The notes: generated by a model from the letters alone, not told the origin. Shown: positions 1 through 6,800, numbered from the stretch's first letter. The stretch: 9,347 bases of DNA from Actinomycetota bacterium (GCA_013817555.1 JACDCN010000066.1:1-9347), one strand, 5' to 3'. Made by a program: numbers and translations.

Positions 1-1993
1 CGAGGCGTCCGTCAACTACGCGACTGAGCAGGCCGCAGTCCGCTACGACGCGGATCGCGTTGCCGTCGCAGACCTCATGCAAGCGGTTGAAGCCGCGGGC
101 TACCATGCTCGTACGTCGGCGGGCGCAACCGAGGATCGCGCCCGCGCGCTGCGCACACGGCTCGCTGTCGCGATCGGGCTGACCGCTCCGCTGACCGTGC
201 TTGCCATGCTTCCGCCGCTCCAGTTCGAGGGTTGGGAGTGGCTCGCGTTCGCGCTCGCGACGCCGGTGGTTCTGTGGGCAGGATTCGCGTTCCACCGCGC
301 CGCCGCCTTGAATGCGAGACACCTCGCGGCCACGATGGATACGCTCATCTCGATCGGGACCCTTGCGGCCTGGGGCTGGTCCGCGGTCGCGCTCCTGTTC
401 CTCGAGGACGCGCACATCTATTTCGAGGTCGCCGCGGTGATCACGACGCTGATCCTCCTCGGCCGTTACTTCGAGGCGCGCGCGAAGAAGCGCTCTGGCG
501 CGGCGATCCGCGCGCTGCTCGATCTCGGAGCCAAGGAGGCTCACGTGCTGCGCGACGGCAAAGAGGTCGGTGTTGCGATCGAGGACGTAGCGCCCGGCGA
601 CCTGATGGTCGTACGGCCCGGAGAGAAGATTCCCACCGACGGAGTGGTCGTCGAAGGTGACTCGGCCGTCGATCAGTCGATGCTCACGGGTGAGCCCGTC
701 CCGGTGGACGTCCGACCGGGGGCCGACGTCGCCGGCGCGACCATCAACACGTACGGACGACTCGTCGTTCGCGCCACGAAGGTCGGCGAGGAGACCGCGC
801 TGGCGCAGATCGCCCGTCTCGTCTCCGAGGCGCAATCCGGGAAGGCGCCCATTCAGCGCCTGGTGGATCGCGTCTCTGCCGTCTTCGTCCCGATCGTTCT
901 CGGACTTGCCCTTGCGACGCTCGCGGGTTGGATCGTCGTGACAAGCGATGGGACGGCGGCCTTCTCCGCCGCGGTGGCAGTGCTGATTATCGCTTGTCCG
1001 TGCGCGCTCGGCCTCGCGACACCGACTGCGCTGATGGTCGGCACCGGTCGCGGCGCTCAGCTCGGCATCCTCATCAAGGGCCCCGAGGTGCTCGAGCAGA
1101 CCCGACGGATCACGACGGTCGTCCTCGACAAGACCGGGACGGTCACCGAGGGGAAGGTGGAGCTTGCGGGCGTGACGCCGCTCAACGGCGCCACACGCGG
1201 GGAAGTGCTGTCGCTGGCGGGTGCAGTCGAGGCCGCGTCCGAGCACCCGATTGCGCAGGCCGTGGCTTCAGCGGCTCGGGCGGAGGTCGGTGAGTTCCCG
1301 AACGTCACTGAGTTCCGGAACGTTCCCGGGGTCGGTGTCTCGGGCCTGGTGGAGGGGCACCGGGTCGAGGTGGGGCGAGGTGACGGCGGGATCACGGTGT
1401 CGTGGGACGGACTCCCGAGAGCGACGCTCTCGGTCCGCGACTTCGTCAAGCCCACGAGCGCGGAGGCGGTCGCCGACCTCAAGCGGCTAGGCCTGACACC
1501 GGTTCTCCTCACCGGTGACGGTCGGGAGAACGCGGAGCGCATTGCGAGCGAGGTTGGGATCGAACGCGTGCTGGCGGAGGTCTATCCCGACGAGAAGGTG
1601 GCCGAGATCCGCAGGCTCCAGGAGGCGAACGAGGTCGTGGCGATGGTCGGTGACGGCATCAACGACGCGCCCGCGCTCGCGCAGGCCGATCTGGGGCTTG
1701 CCATCGGCACTGGCACCGACGTCGCCATCGAGGCGTCAGACATAACTCTTGTCTCGGGCGACCTCCGAGGCGTCGCCGACGCGATCGCGCTCGCACGTCG
1801 AACGCTGCGCACGATCAAGGGAAACCTCTTCTGGGCGTTCGCCTACAACGTGGCGGCGATCCCGTTGGCGATGGCCGGGCTGCTCAACCCGATCGTCGCG
1901 GCAGCGGCGATGGCCTTCTCGAGCGTGTTCGTGGTCACGAACTCGCTCCGCTTGCGGCGCTTCCATTCGTCCCGGGAAGGCGCCACGGCATGA
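1..1993 (+). CDS. copA: Cu(I)-exporting P1B-type ATPase, 5' partial
   Basis: This is a membrane ATPase that exports Cu(I) from the cytoplasm. The frame is open from base 2, so the gene starts before the window. The first visible residues (ASVNYATEQAAVRYD, then LMQAVEAAGYHA) are the C-terminal half of a heavy-metal-associated (HMA) domain whose CxxC lies off the edge, so the ATG at 77 is internal. Counting that Met as residue 1: four membrane helices fall at about 25-134, actuator loop TGEP at 204-207, transport motif CPC at 307-309 in the sixth helix, phosphorylation motif DKTGT at 351-355, nucleotide-binding HP at 390-391, and GDGIND at 525-530. The last two helices carry YN (590-591) and MxxSS (612-616), the signature of the Cu(I)/Ag(I) subgroup rather than Zn/Cd pumps. 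All key residues are present. It overlaps the following repressor gene by 4 nt, so the two are probably co-transcribed. The substrate is inferred from motifs and from the CsoR partner. Confidence 0.96.
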   Translation, partial: EASVNYATEQAAVRYDADRVAVADLMQAVEAAGYHARTSAGATEDRARALRTRLAVAIGLTAPLTVLAMLPPLQFEGWEWLAFALATPVVLWAGFAFHRAAALNARHLAATMDTLISIGTLAAWGWSAVALLFLEDAHIYFEVAAVITTLILLGRYFEARAKKRSGAAIRALLDLGAKEAHVLRDGKEVGVAIEDVAPGDLMVVRPGEKIPTDGVVVEGDSAVDQSMLTGEPVPVDVRPGADVAGATINTYGRLVVRATKVGEETALAQIARLVSEAQSGKAPIQRLVDRVSAVFVPIVLGLALATLAGWIVVTSDGTAAFSAAVAVLIIACPCALGLATPTALMVGTGRGAQLGILIKGPEVLEQTRRITTVVLDKTGTVTEGKVELAGVTPLNGATRGEVLSLAGAVEAASEHPIAQAVASAARAEVGEFPNVTEFRNVPGVGVSGLVEGHRVEVGRGDGGITVSWDGLPRATLSVRDFVKPTSAEAVADLKRLGLTPVLLTGDGRENAERIASEVGIERVLAEVYPDEKVAEIRRLQEANEVVAMVGDGINDAPALAQADLGLAIGTGTDVAIEASDITLVSGDLRGVADAIALARRTLRTIKGNLFWAFAYNVAAIPLAMAGLLNPIVAAAAMAFSSVFVVTNSLRLRRFHSSREGATA

Positions 1994-2286
1994 GCGGGAC
2001 GCACGGGTACGTCGCGGACAAGGAGGCACTCGTGCGCCGGCTGCACCGGATCGAGGGGCAGGTGCGCGGGATCGAGAAGATGGTCGAGGAGGACCGGTAC
2101 TGCATCGACGTCCTCACGCAGATCTCCGCGGTGACGACGGCGCTCGAGAGCGTCGCCTTCCGAATCCTCGACGACCATGTGAACCACTGCGTCGCGGGCG
2201 CGCTCGCTTCGGGAGATCCCGAAGAGGCAGGGACGAAGAGCAAGGAGCTCCTTGAGGCCGTTCACCGCTTCGCGCGGGCGCGTTAG
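1990..2286 (+). CDS. csoR: CsoR-family copper-sensing transcriptional repressor
   Basis: This 98-residue all-helical repressor belongs to the CsoR/RcnR (DUF156) family, which releases operator DNA on metal binding. Family-typical sequence runs from LVRRLHRIEGQVRGIEKMVEED through YCIDVLTQISAV to LDDHVNHCV. The Cu(I) ligands of Mycobacterium tuberculosis CsoR (Cys36, His61, Cys65) match Cys38, His63 and Cys67 here with identical spacing, and Tyr37 sits beside the first Cys as in that protein. This favours copper over the nickel/cobalt (RcnR) or formaldehyde (FrmR) subtypes. The ATG overlaps the ATPase stop (ATGA), and a Shine-Dalgarno-like GGGAAGG lies at 1974-1980 inside the upstream gene, so translational coupling is likely. 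It presumably represses a promoter upstream of the window, controlling itself and the pump; no operator is visible here. Its stop overlaps the stop of the convergent LysE-family gene by a few bases. Confidence 0.95.
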   Translation: MSGTHGYVADKEALVRRLHRIEGQVRGIEKMVEEDRYCIDVLTQISAVTTALESVAFRILDDHVNHCVAGALASGDPEEAGTKSKELLEAVHRFARAR

Positions 2287-2915
2287 CGAGACTCGCTCGC
2301 GAGGCGCAGACCGAAGATCACGAGCACGGTCCCGGTAACCGCGTCGAGCGCACGCCGAGCCGGTCCCACAAACAACGATCGCACTCGCGCCACTGCCACC
2401 GCATAGAGCGTCAGCCACCCGAGTGTCATCGCGCAGAAGAGGAGGCCGAGCGCGAGAAGCCAGATGAACGAGGTGCTTTCTCTTGGCGCGAACTGGGGCA
2501 ACAGGCTCGCGAAGAACACGGCCATCTTCGGGTTGCCGAGGTTGCTGATCCCGCCCTGGCGGAACGCTCGCGAGGAGGTCGACCCACCGGACTTCGCGAC
2601 AGACTGTTGCAAGCGGTCGACGCTGTGGCGACGTAGTGCTGCGAAGAGCGACTGCGCTCCGAGGTAGACGAGGTACGCCGCGCCGGCGAGCTTGAGCGCG
2701 TGGAATGCAGGCTCCGATGCGCTCAGGAGCGCGACGACGCCCGCGCTCGCGGCGAGCGTCCACAGCGCCTGCCCGCCCGCGACGCCGAGGGCGGTGGCAA
2801 TGCCGTTCCGGCGCCCGCCTGCCAGCGTGTTCCTGATCGTGAGCGCGGTGTCCTGGCCGGGGGTGCAGATGACGACTGCGGAAACTGCGACGAAGGCGGT
2901 GAGGCTCTCGAGCAC
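2283..2915 (-). CDS. LysE/RhtB-family amino-acid (or metabolite) exporter
   Basis: This is an inner-membrane exporter of the LysE superfamily, 210 residues from a GTG start. I chose the GTG at 2915 because it gives a family-typical N-terminus (LESLTAFVAVSAVVICTPGQD) and length. The open frame runs further upstream, but there it is a shadow of the neighbouring minus-strand gene. The first helix ends in TPGQD (residues 18-22), the counterpart of the TPGPD motif of the family, followed by TALTIRNTLAGGRRNG and a glycine/alanine-rich second helix. About six hydrophobic segments follow, and the protein ends in RLASESR. LysE relatives export lysine, arginine, homoserine lactones, threonine or leucine; the substrate cannot be told from this sequence. 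No strong ribosome-binding site is seen before the GTG. It begins 26 nt after the 92-residue gene on the same strand, so the two may be co-transcribed. It converges tail-to-tail on csoR. Confidence 0.88.
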   Translation of the reverse strand: MLESLTAFVAVSAVVICTPGQDTALTIRNTLAGGRRNGIATALGVAGGQALWTLAASAGVVALLSASEPAFHALKLAGAAYLVYLGAQSLFAALRRHSVDRLQQSVAKSGGSTSSRAFRQGGISNLGNPKMAVFFASLLPQFAPRESTSFIWLLALGLLFCAMTLGWLTLYAVAVARVRSLFVGPARRALDAVTGTVLVIFGLRLASESR

Positions 2916-2941
2916 TCCGAAAGGAAGTATCTCGTGGCGGA

Positions 2942-3220
2942 CTAACCGGCGCTTGTGTCGACCTCGTCGCCGCGCCGTTCCTCGACCAGACTCCGCAGGT
3001 TCTCGATACCACCGTATCCCTGGTACTCGAGGACCTGGTCGATCTTCTCGCCGATCGCCAGAGCGGGTTCGGCCCCGTGGCCGAGCAGGCCGTACCGCGC
3101 AGGGTTGGCATCGGCGAGCTGGGCGAGTCGACCGAGGCCGCGCGCGATGAGGTCGATCTCCCACGGCTGGAATGCGATGAGGACTGCTTCGGCATTCCAC
3201 TGATCACGGTTATGGCCCAT
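2942..3220 (-). CDS. Hypothetical protein, 92 residues
   Basis: I do not recognise this protein. It is soluble, acidic and probably largely helical, with segments such as QPWEIDLIARGLGRLAQLAD and ALAIGEKIDQVLEYQG. It has no signal peptide, membrane segment or Cys motif. Third codon positions are strongly G/C, which supports real coding. The ATG at 3220 is the first possible start in this frame, since an in-frame TGA lies six codons before it. It is followed after 26 nt by the LysE-family exporter, suggesting one transcript. The stretch just upstream (about 3221-3321) also has coding-like composition, but in another frame that runs into this gene, so the true N-terminus could be longer if a frameshift has occurred. 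Its start lies about 137 bp from the divergent EamA gene. Confidence 0.65.
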   Translation of the reverse strand: MGHNRDQWNAEAVLIAFQPWEIDLIARGLGRLAQLADANPARYGLLGHGAEPALAIGEKIDQVLEYQGYGGIENLRSLVEERRGDEVDTSAG

Positions 3221-3357
3221 GAGCGCTTTTCATCGGACGGATCGGGCTCGAGGTAGAGCCCCGTCCAAGGGGTGTCGGTGCTGTCGCTCGGAAGCATCCT
3301 GTGGTGGCGGACGTTGGTCATCTCACGATGCTCGGGCCTCCTGCGTTGTCCTATTCG
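3221..3357. promoter_or_regulatory. Divergent intergenic region
   Basis: This 137-bp gap separates the minus-strand hypothetical/LysE pair from the plus-strand EamA/HTH_42/SDR run, so it should hold promoters for both directions. I cannot point to convincing -35/-10 boxes. It contains an AGGAGG complement on the minus strand (around 3337-3342) and coding-like minus-strand sequence with SDSTDTPWTGLYLEPDPSD, which may be an upstream part of the hypothetical gene. The assignment rests on gene orientation only. Confidence 0.35.
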
Positions 3358-4290
3358 ATGGCGACTCGCGCGCATCTCTCGCTGTTAGCGGTGGTCGTGA
3401 TCTGGGCCGGCTCGTTTTCCGTGATCAAGACGCTGCTCGACCACGATGTCGCTGCGATCGATGTCGCGATTCTGCGCTATGCGATTGCGGCTCCGGGATT
3501 CGTGTTCATTCTCTGGCGCACACGAGGACTTCCGGGGCTGACGAGGCGCGATGCTGTCCGGGTTGTCGCGGCGGGCGTCCTGATCGTCGTCGGCTACCAC
3601 CTCTTTCTGAACATCGGCGTGCGGCACACGACATCCGGGGTGGCGGCCCTCGTCGTCGCGTTGTCGCCGGGAATGACGCTGTTGCTCGCTCTCGCGCTTG
3701 GCCTCGATCGAATTCGCCCCCGTCACGTCGTCGGGCTTGCTGTCGCCTTCGCGGGCGTTGCGGTCGTCGTCGCCTGGGGCACTGGACAATCCGTCTCCAT
3801 CTCGAACCTCAAGGGTCCGCTCATCGTGCTGGGCGCGCCACTTGCCTTCGCCCTCTACAACGTCATCCTGAAGCCGCTGCTCGGGCGGCACGATCTGCTG
3901 GCGCTCACGGCGGCGACGAGCTTGATCGGCACCCTCGGACTGACGCCACTCCTCCGCGCTTCCACTCTGGACGCCGTGGTCGACGCCTCGGCAGTCGATG
4001 TTGCGCTGATCCTCTATCTCGGCGTGCTCGCGACGCTGCTCGGCTACATCGGCTGGAACATCGGGCTACGCGGGCTCGGCCCGACGCGGGCGGTGGCGTA
4101 CACGTACGCGATCTCACCACTCGCGGTGCTCATCGCCGCAGCTCTGCTGGACGAGGCGCTGACGATGTGGCTCGCACTCGGGGCCGCGCTCGTCGTCGGA
4201 GGAATCGCTCTCGCTCAAAGGAAGCCGGCCAGGGAAAGCTCGGCTAGCGTCGGGAGATGGTGGAGCGCACCCTCACGCAGCCAGAGCTGA
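3358..4290 (+). CDS. EamA/DMT-superfamily permease
   Basis: This is a ten-helix inner-membrane transporter of the drug/metabolite transporter superfamily, 310 residues from the ATG at 3358. It consists of two repeated EamA halves. The first runs from about residue 5 (HLSLLAVVVIWAGSFSVIK, with the typical WG/WAGSF first helix) to about 140. The second starts after the linker NLKGPLIVLGAPLAFALYNVI and ends in the last helix LALGAALVVGGIALAQR. RYAIAAPGFVF and YTYAISPLAVLIAAALLDEAL match the conserved helix-2 and helix-9 patterns of the family. In-frame starts also exist at 3301 and 3328; 3358 is preferred because it places the first helix right after a short charged N-terminus. No clear Shine-Dalgarno supports any of them. 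The 3' end overlaps the next gene by 34 nt. Substrates of this family (amino acids, metabolites, drugs) cannot be predicted from sequence. Confidence 0.9.
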   Translation: MATRAHLSLLAVVVIWAGSFSVIKTLLDHDVAAIDVAILRYAIAAPGFVFILWRTRGLPGLTRRDAVRVVAAGVLIVVGYHLFLNIGVRHTTSGVAALVVALSPGMTLLLALALGLDRIRPRHVVGLAVAFAGVAVVVAWGTGQSVSISNLKGPLIVLGAPLAFALYNVILKPLLGRHDLLALTAATSLIGTLGLTPLLRASTLDAVVDASAVDVALILYLGVLATLLGYIGWNIGLRGLGPTRAVAYTYAISPLAVLIAAALLDEALTMWLALGAALVVGGIALAQRKPARESSASVGRWWSAPSRSQS

Positions 4291-5303
4291 ACCGAGCGCT
4301 GCTCGCGCGCCAGCTCCTGCTGGAACGCGCGCGACTGCCGATTCCACGGGCGCTCGAGCGGATCGGCGGCGTTCAGAACCAGTACGCGCCGAGTGCCTAT
4401 CTCCGGCTGTGGTCCTGTCTCGAGGATTTCCGTCGCGACGACCTCACGCGCGCGCTCGAGCGGCGGAGGGTCGTTCAGGGAACGCTGATACGCGAGACGA
4501 TCCACGTCGTGTCGAGGCGGGACTACGACCTCTTTGCAGCCGGGATCCGCATATCCGGACAGGAGTGGTGGCGGCGCGTGAACAAGGTGCCCGTCGAGGT
4601 CGACATGGGGGTCTTCGCTCGGCGTGCACGCAAGTTCCTGCAGGGATCGGTGCGAAGTCGCGCCGAAATCGAGGAGTTCCTCACCGCCAACGGCTTTCCG
4701 TACGCGAGCTCCTGGGGGTTTGGGCACTGGCTCGATCTGATCCGCGTCCCGCCCTCCGGTACTTGGGAGCAGCGTCGTGCACGCCTGTTCGCGCTTGCCG
4801 AGGAGTGGGTCGGCGCGCCTATTGCGACCGAGACGGACGGGATCGAGCACCTCGTGCGCCGGTACCTCGGCGGGTTCGGGCCCGCGTCGAGAAACGACGT
4901 ATCGAGCTGGTCGAAGGTGCCGATGGTGAAGCTCGATCCCGTGCTCGCGCGCATGACTCTGCGTCGATTCCGCGACGAGCAGGGGAAAGAGCTGCTCGAC
5001 CTCCCACGGGCACCGCTTCCCGACCCGGAAACACCCGCTCCGGTCCGCTTCCTACCCACGTGGGACGCGACGCTCCTCGTCCACGCCCGGCGGACCGGGA
5101 TCCTTCCGGAGAACTACCGCGCACTCGTATTCTCGACCAGGGCTCCACACTCGGTCGGCACCTTTCTCGTCGACGGAGCGGTGGCGGGAACCTGGCGCTA
5201 CCACGCAGGACGTATCGAGACCGCGCCCTTCGAACGACTCGACCGCGCGGTGCAGCGCGACTTGCGTGAAGAGGCCGAGCAGCTTGCCGCGTTCCACGCC
5301 TGA
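4257..5303 (+). CDS. HTH_42 winged-helix DNA-binding protein (AlkZ/YcaQ-like)
   Basis: This 348-residue protein has the tandem winged-helix architecture of HTH_42 (PF06224, formerly DUF1006). The family includes interstrand-crosslink and alkylation DNA glycosylases such as Streptomyces AlkZ and E. coli YcaQ/AlkX, plus many uncharacterised actinobacterial members. Family hallmarks include IGGVQNQYAPSAYLRLWS near residues 36-53, LIRETIHVVSRRDYDLF, the central YLGGFGPASRNDVSSWS and, later, PVRFLPTWDATLLVHARR and FLVDGAVAGTWRY. Length is typical. The known glycosylases carry a catalytic Q-phi-D or Q-phi-Q motif; the corresponding place here reads Q40-N41-Q42, so repair activity is possible but unproven. 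Start: the ATG at 4257, directly followed by an in-frame GTG at 4260. A GGGAG lies immediately before the ATG, so the GTG may be the better-spaced start. The start lies inside the permease gene, implying coupling. Confidence 0.85.
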   Translation: MVERTLTQPELNRALLARQLLLERARLPIPRALERIGGVQNQYAPSAYLRLWSCLEDFRRDDLTRALERRRVVQGTLIRETIHVVSRRDYDLFAAGIRISGQEWWRRVNKVPVEVDMGVFARRARKFLQGSVRSRAEIEEFLTANGFPYASSWGFGHWLDLIRVPPSGTWEQRRARLFALAEEWVGAPIATETDGIEHLVRRYLGGFGPASRNDVSSWSKVPMVKLDPVLARMTLRRFRDEQGKELLDLPRAPLPDPETPAPVRFLPTWDATLLVHARRTGILPENYRALVFSTRAPHSVGTFLVDGAVAGTWRYHAGRIETAPFERLDRAVQRDLREEAEQLAAFHA

Positions 5304-5332
5304 GTGAGCGATCGACTGTTATCACTCGGAGC

Positions 5333-6310
5333 ATGAGGATCCTCGTCACCGGTAGCTCCGGGCATCTCGGCGAGGCGCTCCTCCGTGTCTTGGGCGCGGA
5401 GGGAGAAGAGATCGTCGGCCTCGACCTTCTCGACTCCGAGTACACTACGGCGGTCGGGTCGATCGCCGATCGTGACTTCGTCCGACGGTGCGCCGAGGGC
5501 GTGGACGCGATCTTGCACACCGCGACGCTGCACAAGCCGCACGTCGGCTCCCATAGCCGGCAGGCCTTCGTCGACACCAACGTCACGGGCACGCTCAACC
5601 TGCTCGAGGAGGCGGTTGCGGCAGGCGTCGGCCGCTTCGTGTTCACGAGCACGACGAGCGCGTTCGGTCGCGCGCTCACCCCGACACCCGGCTCGCCGGC
5701 AGCGTGGATCACCGAGCACGTCTCCTCGATCCCGAGGAACGTCTACGGCGTCACGAAGACGGCGGCGGAGGACCTCTGCGAGCTCGTCCATCGCGACCAT
5801 GGCCTGCCGTGCCTGATCCTGCGCACGTCCCGCTTCTTCCCAGAGGCCGACGACCGTGAGGAGGTGCGAAATGTCTACGACGACGCCAATCTCAAGGTCA
5901 ACGAGCTCCTGTATCGCAGAGTGGACATCGAGGACGTCGTGACTGCACACCGGCTTGCGCTCGAGCGAGCGCCCGAGATCGGCTTCGGCCGCTACATCAT
6001 CAGCGCGACCACACCCTTTTCGCGGGACGATCTGGCCGAGCTGGCCGTAGACGCCCCGTCGGTCGTGCGGCGGCTGTTTCCCGCCTACGAGGCCGTCTAC
6101 GCGCTACACGGCTGGAGGATGTTTCCGAGGGTCGATCGCGTGTACGCGAACGCTCAGGCCCGACGCGCCCTTGGGTGGGCGCCCCGCTACGACTTCCGCT
6201 ACGCACTCGATCGCCTGGCCGCGAACGAAGACCACCGCAGCCCGCTGGCGGTGTCCGTAGGCGCGAAGGGCTACCACGCCGTCTCGACGGGGCCCTACAC
6301 CGTGCGCTAA
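5333..6310 (+). CDS. NAD(P)-dependent epimerase/dehydratase, extended SDR family
   Basis: This is a 325-residue Rossmann-fold enzyme of the extended short-chain dehydrogenase/reductase family, which includes nucleotide-sugar epimerases and dehydratases. The N-terminus MRILVTGSSGHLG carries the GxxGxxG dinucleotide-binding motif (residues 7-13). An acidic Asp31 at the end of the second strand (IVGLD) favours NAD(H) over NADP(H). DTNVTGTLNLLEEA is the conserved helix region, RFVFTSTTSAFG holds the active-site Ser/Thr around 106-109, and YGVTK gives the catalytic Tyr138 and Lys142. RTSRFFPE replaces the common R-x-x-N/R-x-Y-G-P block, and DIEDVVTAH is the usual downstream motif. Substrate specificity cannot be assigned. 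It starts 29 nt after the winged-helix gene and probably shares its transcript. CGGAG directly before the ATG is too close to be an ideal ribosome-binding site, but the start is fixed by the beta-1 strand. Confidence 0.9.
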   Translation: MRILVTGSSGHLGEALLRVLGAEGEEIVGLDLLDSEYTTAVGSIADRDFVRRCAEGVDAILHTATLHKPHVGSHSRQAFVDTNVTGTLNLLEEAVAAGVGRFVFTSTTSAFGRALTPTPGSPAAWITEHVSSIPRNVYGVTKTAAEDLCELVHRDHGLPCLILRTSRFFPEADDREEVRNVYDDANLKVNELLYRRVDIEDVVTAHRLALERAPEIGFGRYIISATTPFSRDDLAELAVDAPSVVRRLFPAYEAVYALHGWRMFPRVDRVYANAQARRALGWAPRYDFRYALDRLAANEDHRSPLAVSVGAKGYHAVSTGPYTVR

Positions 6311-6357
6311 ACGTGCAAGTGCGCGATCCCTGTTCCCGACGTGCTGGTCAGGGCGGA

Positions 6358-6404
6358 TGGAGCTAGGCGGGCTCGAACCGCCGACCTCCTGGGTGCGATG
6401 CAGA
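6358..6404 (-). other. tRNA-Ala(CGC)-like 3' remnant
   Basis: Read on the minus strand, this holds the 3' half of a tRNA. The T arm has a perfect five-pair stem (GGCGG/CCGCC, 6378-6382 with 6366-6370) around the loop TTCGAGC. The acceptor 3' strand is TAGCTCC, followed by discriminator A at 6358. The variable loop is AGGTC. The anticodon loop ATCGCAC would present CGC (alanine), and the anticodon stem pairs at 4 of 5 positions, one of them G-U. Further upstream, 6424-6430 could pair 5 of 7 positions with the acceptor strand at exactly the right distance, but no D arm can be drawn and no CCA is encoded. It is therefore a decayed tRNA or a tRNA-derived attachment-site fragment, not a working gene. 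In antisense it encodes the string LGGLEPPTSWVR, which is familiar from spurious database proteins. Confidence 0.6.
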
Positions 6405-6647
6405 CGACGAATCAGACGCGATTTGGCTCAACCAAACGACTCGGGGCCGCTTTCAGGGTGTACGAGTGGTGTCCCGAATTACCGTCATTTGCGGTCGATT
6501 GTCCGGGGTTTGGGCACTGAAATCGCGATTTCTGCCTAAACTCCCGGATCTCAGCTGGGTCGACGTGTTCCGCGAGCGGGCCGGACCCGAAGGTAGCTAG
6601 GCAGAGGGTTGGCGAAGCCAGGCACGGGCGATAGGTTCCCGCAAGAA
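6405..6647. other. Non-coding spacer with 14-bp palindrome
   Basis: I see no gene here. The first half (about 6420-6540) is less GC-rich than the surroundings and contains the perfect palindrome GAAATCGCGATTTC at 6519-6532. The remainder is GC-rich without a convincing reading frame, promoter or terminator. A plus-strand frame opening at 6357 runs through the first part but begins as antisense of the tRNA remnant and lacks the local codon bias. Confidence 0.4.
6519..6532. repeat. 14-bp perfect palindrome
   Basis: GAAATCGCGATTTC is identical to its own reverse complement. It lies in the less GC-rich spacer between the tRNA remnant and the zinc-ribbon gene. It could be a dyad for a dimeric DNA-binding protein. 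About one such palindrome is expected by chance in a window of this size, so the call is weak. Confidence 0.4.
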
Positions 6648-6779
6648 ATGGATTCGAAAAGCGACGGGATTCGCTGCGAAGAGTGCCGGCGCACGGTCGA
6701 CGAGTTCACCGCCATCGCCGAGCGCTGGGGCTACTGGTCAGACGGGTGCGGCGAGCTCCTGTCGTTCTGCCCGGAGTGA
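6648..6779 (+). CDS. Small zinc-ribbon-like protein ending at TGA in place of the last Cys
   Basis: This is a 43-codon reading frame. The product has CEEC (Cys10, Cys13), then DEFTAIAERWGYWSDGCG (Cys34) and finally LLSFCPE (Cys41) before TGA. The layout CxxC plus C-terminal CPEC is that of short actinobacterial zinc-ribbon proteins of unknown role. In those, as I recall them, CPEC is followed by A-x-R-E-F. Here the codon expected to be the fourth Cys (TGC) is TGA at 6777-6779, and the next codons read A-G-R-E-F-A-P-D, as the family would. This suggests a recent nonsense change, a sequencing error or recoding. Without the last Cys the zinc site would be incomplete. No strong ribosome-binding site precedes the ATG. 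An 18-nt perfect hairpin begins three bases after the stop. It stands alone between the tRNA remnant and the LysM gene. Confidence 0.5.
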   Translation: MDSKSDGIRCEECRRTVDEFTAIAERWGYWSDGCGELLSFCPE

Positions 6780-6782
6780 GCT

Positions 6783-6800
6783 GGGCGCGAGTTCGCGCCC
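6783..6800 (+). terminator. Strong GC hairpin just after the zinc-ribbon stop
   Basis: GGGCGCGA at 6783-6790 and TCGCGCCC at 6793-6800 form a perfect inverted repeat with two bases between them (in practice seven pairs and an AGTT loop). It has no T-tract, so it is only a possible terminator or mRNA-stabilising structure. It begins three nt after the TGA at 6777. If translation continued past the TGA it would encode the G-R-E-F-A-P residues, so the fold may be partly a by-product of coding. Its loop lies about 10 nt after the TGA, closer than usual for a bacterial selenocysteine element. Confidence 0.35.

Noticed and set aside
1412..1434. Hairpin CCGAGAGCG/CGCTCTCGG
   Set aside because: It is a strong inverted repeat but lies inside the copA nucleotide-binding domain, where codons for ordinary conserved-type residues explain it.
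2286..2300. Small inverted repeat GCGAG/CTCGC at the csoR-LysE convergent end
   Set aside because: Only five pairs, no T-run on either strand, and it lies in the coding end of the LysE gene; too weak to call a bidirectional terminator.
1843..3375. Open frame of 510 codons on the minus strand
   Set aside because: It lies antisense to the ends of copA and csoR and out of frame with the LysE and 92-residue genes. Its product is mostly Arg/Pro/Ser-rich, typical of a high-GC shadow frame. Only the first ~100 bases (3221-3321) have protein-like character, noted separately.
6358..6430. Functional tRNA-Ala gene
   Set aside because: No D arm can be formed, two acceptor pairs and one anticodon-stem pair are broken, and the 5' half does not resemble any tRNA.
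6357..6539. 60-residue plus-strand ORF starting MELGGLEPPTSWVR
   Set aside because: Its N-terminal string is the antisense translation of a tRNA T arm and anticodon arm, a known source of spurious proteins. The rest lacks the codon bias of the neighbours.
6777..6800. Selenocysteine insertion site at the zinc-ribbon TGA
   Set aside because: A hairpin follows, but its loop is only about 10 nt from the TGA and the stem starts after three bases; bacterial SECIS loops lie further away. Zinc-ribbon Sec is also not known to me. Kept only as a minor alternative in the findings.
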